This document shows, one piece after another, positions 63,592-64,000 of a DNA stretch of 64,000 bases. Position 1 is the stretch's first letter. The number at the start of each line of letters is the position of its first letter. The notes beneath the pieces were generated by a model. The model was given only the letters and a program-made list of their open reading frames with translations. It was not told the origin of the DNA and did no database searches. Origin of the DNA: Lumbricus terrestris (taxonomy: Eukaryota > Annelida > Clitellata > Crassiclitellata > Lumbricidae); NCBI GenBank assembly GCA_949752735.1, contig OX457047.1, forward strand, positions 8,472,855-8,536,854, in the 5' to 3' direction. A program made the position numbers and the translations under genes.

Positions 63592-64000
63592 GCGAATTAG
63601 TTACTTGTTGGGAAGTCAGTAAAGGAATATTTAATTGCTGTGCAGTTGATCAAAATAAACCACGGATAAAAAGCGTCATAAAGGTTTCTAAAATATGACG
63701 TTCCTCACTTTGTTCCTATAAATAAATAAACATACAATTAAAAGTTGATTTTTGGCGAAAGAAGATAATATTTGAATTGCGGATGATGAATCTAAATTGC
63801 GGCCTTTCTGCGATAGCTAAATATGTCATAGAAAAAGCAGCAGTTAAAGTTGTCTAATAATATTATGTTCTAAGATAATCACTCGTTTATTTATTGTTCT
63901 GAGGTAAAACGTAGTCGTATATAACAAAAGCCGTAGAGGCGTAGACGACAATTTTAAGTAGGCCTAGATATAATACAATCTGCGCTCTATAATAGGCCGC
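63592..64000. other. No gene seen
   Basis: AT-rich end of the window with two weak versions of the AAAGGTGTCTAA motif (63676, 63850). Confidence 0.5.

Overview
This window is non-coding-rich animal DNA built almost entirely from transposable elements. The long open reading frames are retrotransposon proteins, and around them lie 3' ends of LINEs (non-LTR retrotransposons), tRNA-derived SINEs, hAT-type and piggyBac-type MITEs, microsatellites and many mutually similar repeat blocks. Nothing looks bacterial or phage-like. An invertebrate genome is the best guess from the element mix (an I-group LINE with RNase H, L2/CR1-like LINEs, a Gypsy-type gag, a foldback-like array resembling sea-urchin TU elements). 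The species cannot be fixed from the sequence.

Layout. 0-12 kb: LINE 3' ends and repeat blocks that recur elsewhere in the window, a short hAT-type MITE (8164-8431) and a TG/CG microsatellite. 12.08-18.48 kb: one nearly complete I-group LINE with a 12-bp target duplication, whose ORF2 has only one frameshift and one stop. 18.5-20.4 kb: more repeat blocks, including a 301-bp LINE fragment with a 10-bp target duplication and a perfect 29-bp terminal hairpin. 20.7-24.4 kb: a decayed, intron-less coding sequence of unknown family, cut up by a LINE fragment, a 2.06-kb hAT-type element and SINEs. 24.5-29.8 kb: LINE/SINE repeats. 29.8-31.0 kb: the C-terminal part of a second I-group LINE on the minus strand. 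31.56-34.33 kb: an intact LTR retrotransposon with identical 426-bp LTRs that encodes only Gag and a protease.

34.6-43 kb: a 168-bp piggyBac-type MITE, a duplicate of the 1.6-2.9 kb block, a tRNA-headed SINE, an L2/CR1-like reverse transcriptase C-terminus, a short unrecognised ORF (38352-38648), two MITEs with exact target duplications and two LINE C-termini in tandem. 43.65-45.93 kb: a second copy of the tandem-repeat-filled hAT element. 46-54 kb: LINE tails, a direct duplication of about 1.4 kb (49.1-50.7 versus 53.0-54.4 kb) with independent MITE insertions, and an inverted pair of 15-16-bp minisatellite arrays. 54.4-64 kb: low-density repeats, two adjacent perfect palindromes and a 1.2-kb piggyBac-type MITE filled with a strand-switching microsatellite.

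How it works together: the complete LINE supplies endonuclease, reverse transcriptase and RNase H activities in principle. The SINEs and LINEs share a 3' hairpin tail, and the MITEs and the Gag-Pro LTR element are non-autonomous and must borrow enzymes encoded elsewhere. Paralogous copies inside the window give several empty sites, so the nesting order of insertions can be read directly. No intact host gene could be supported.
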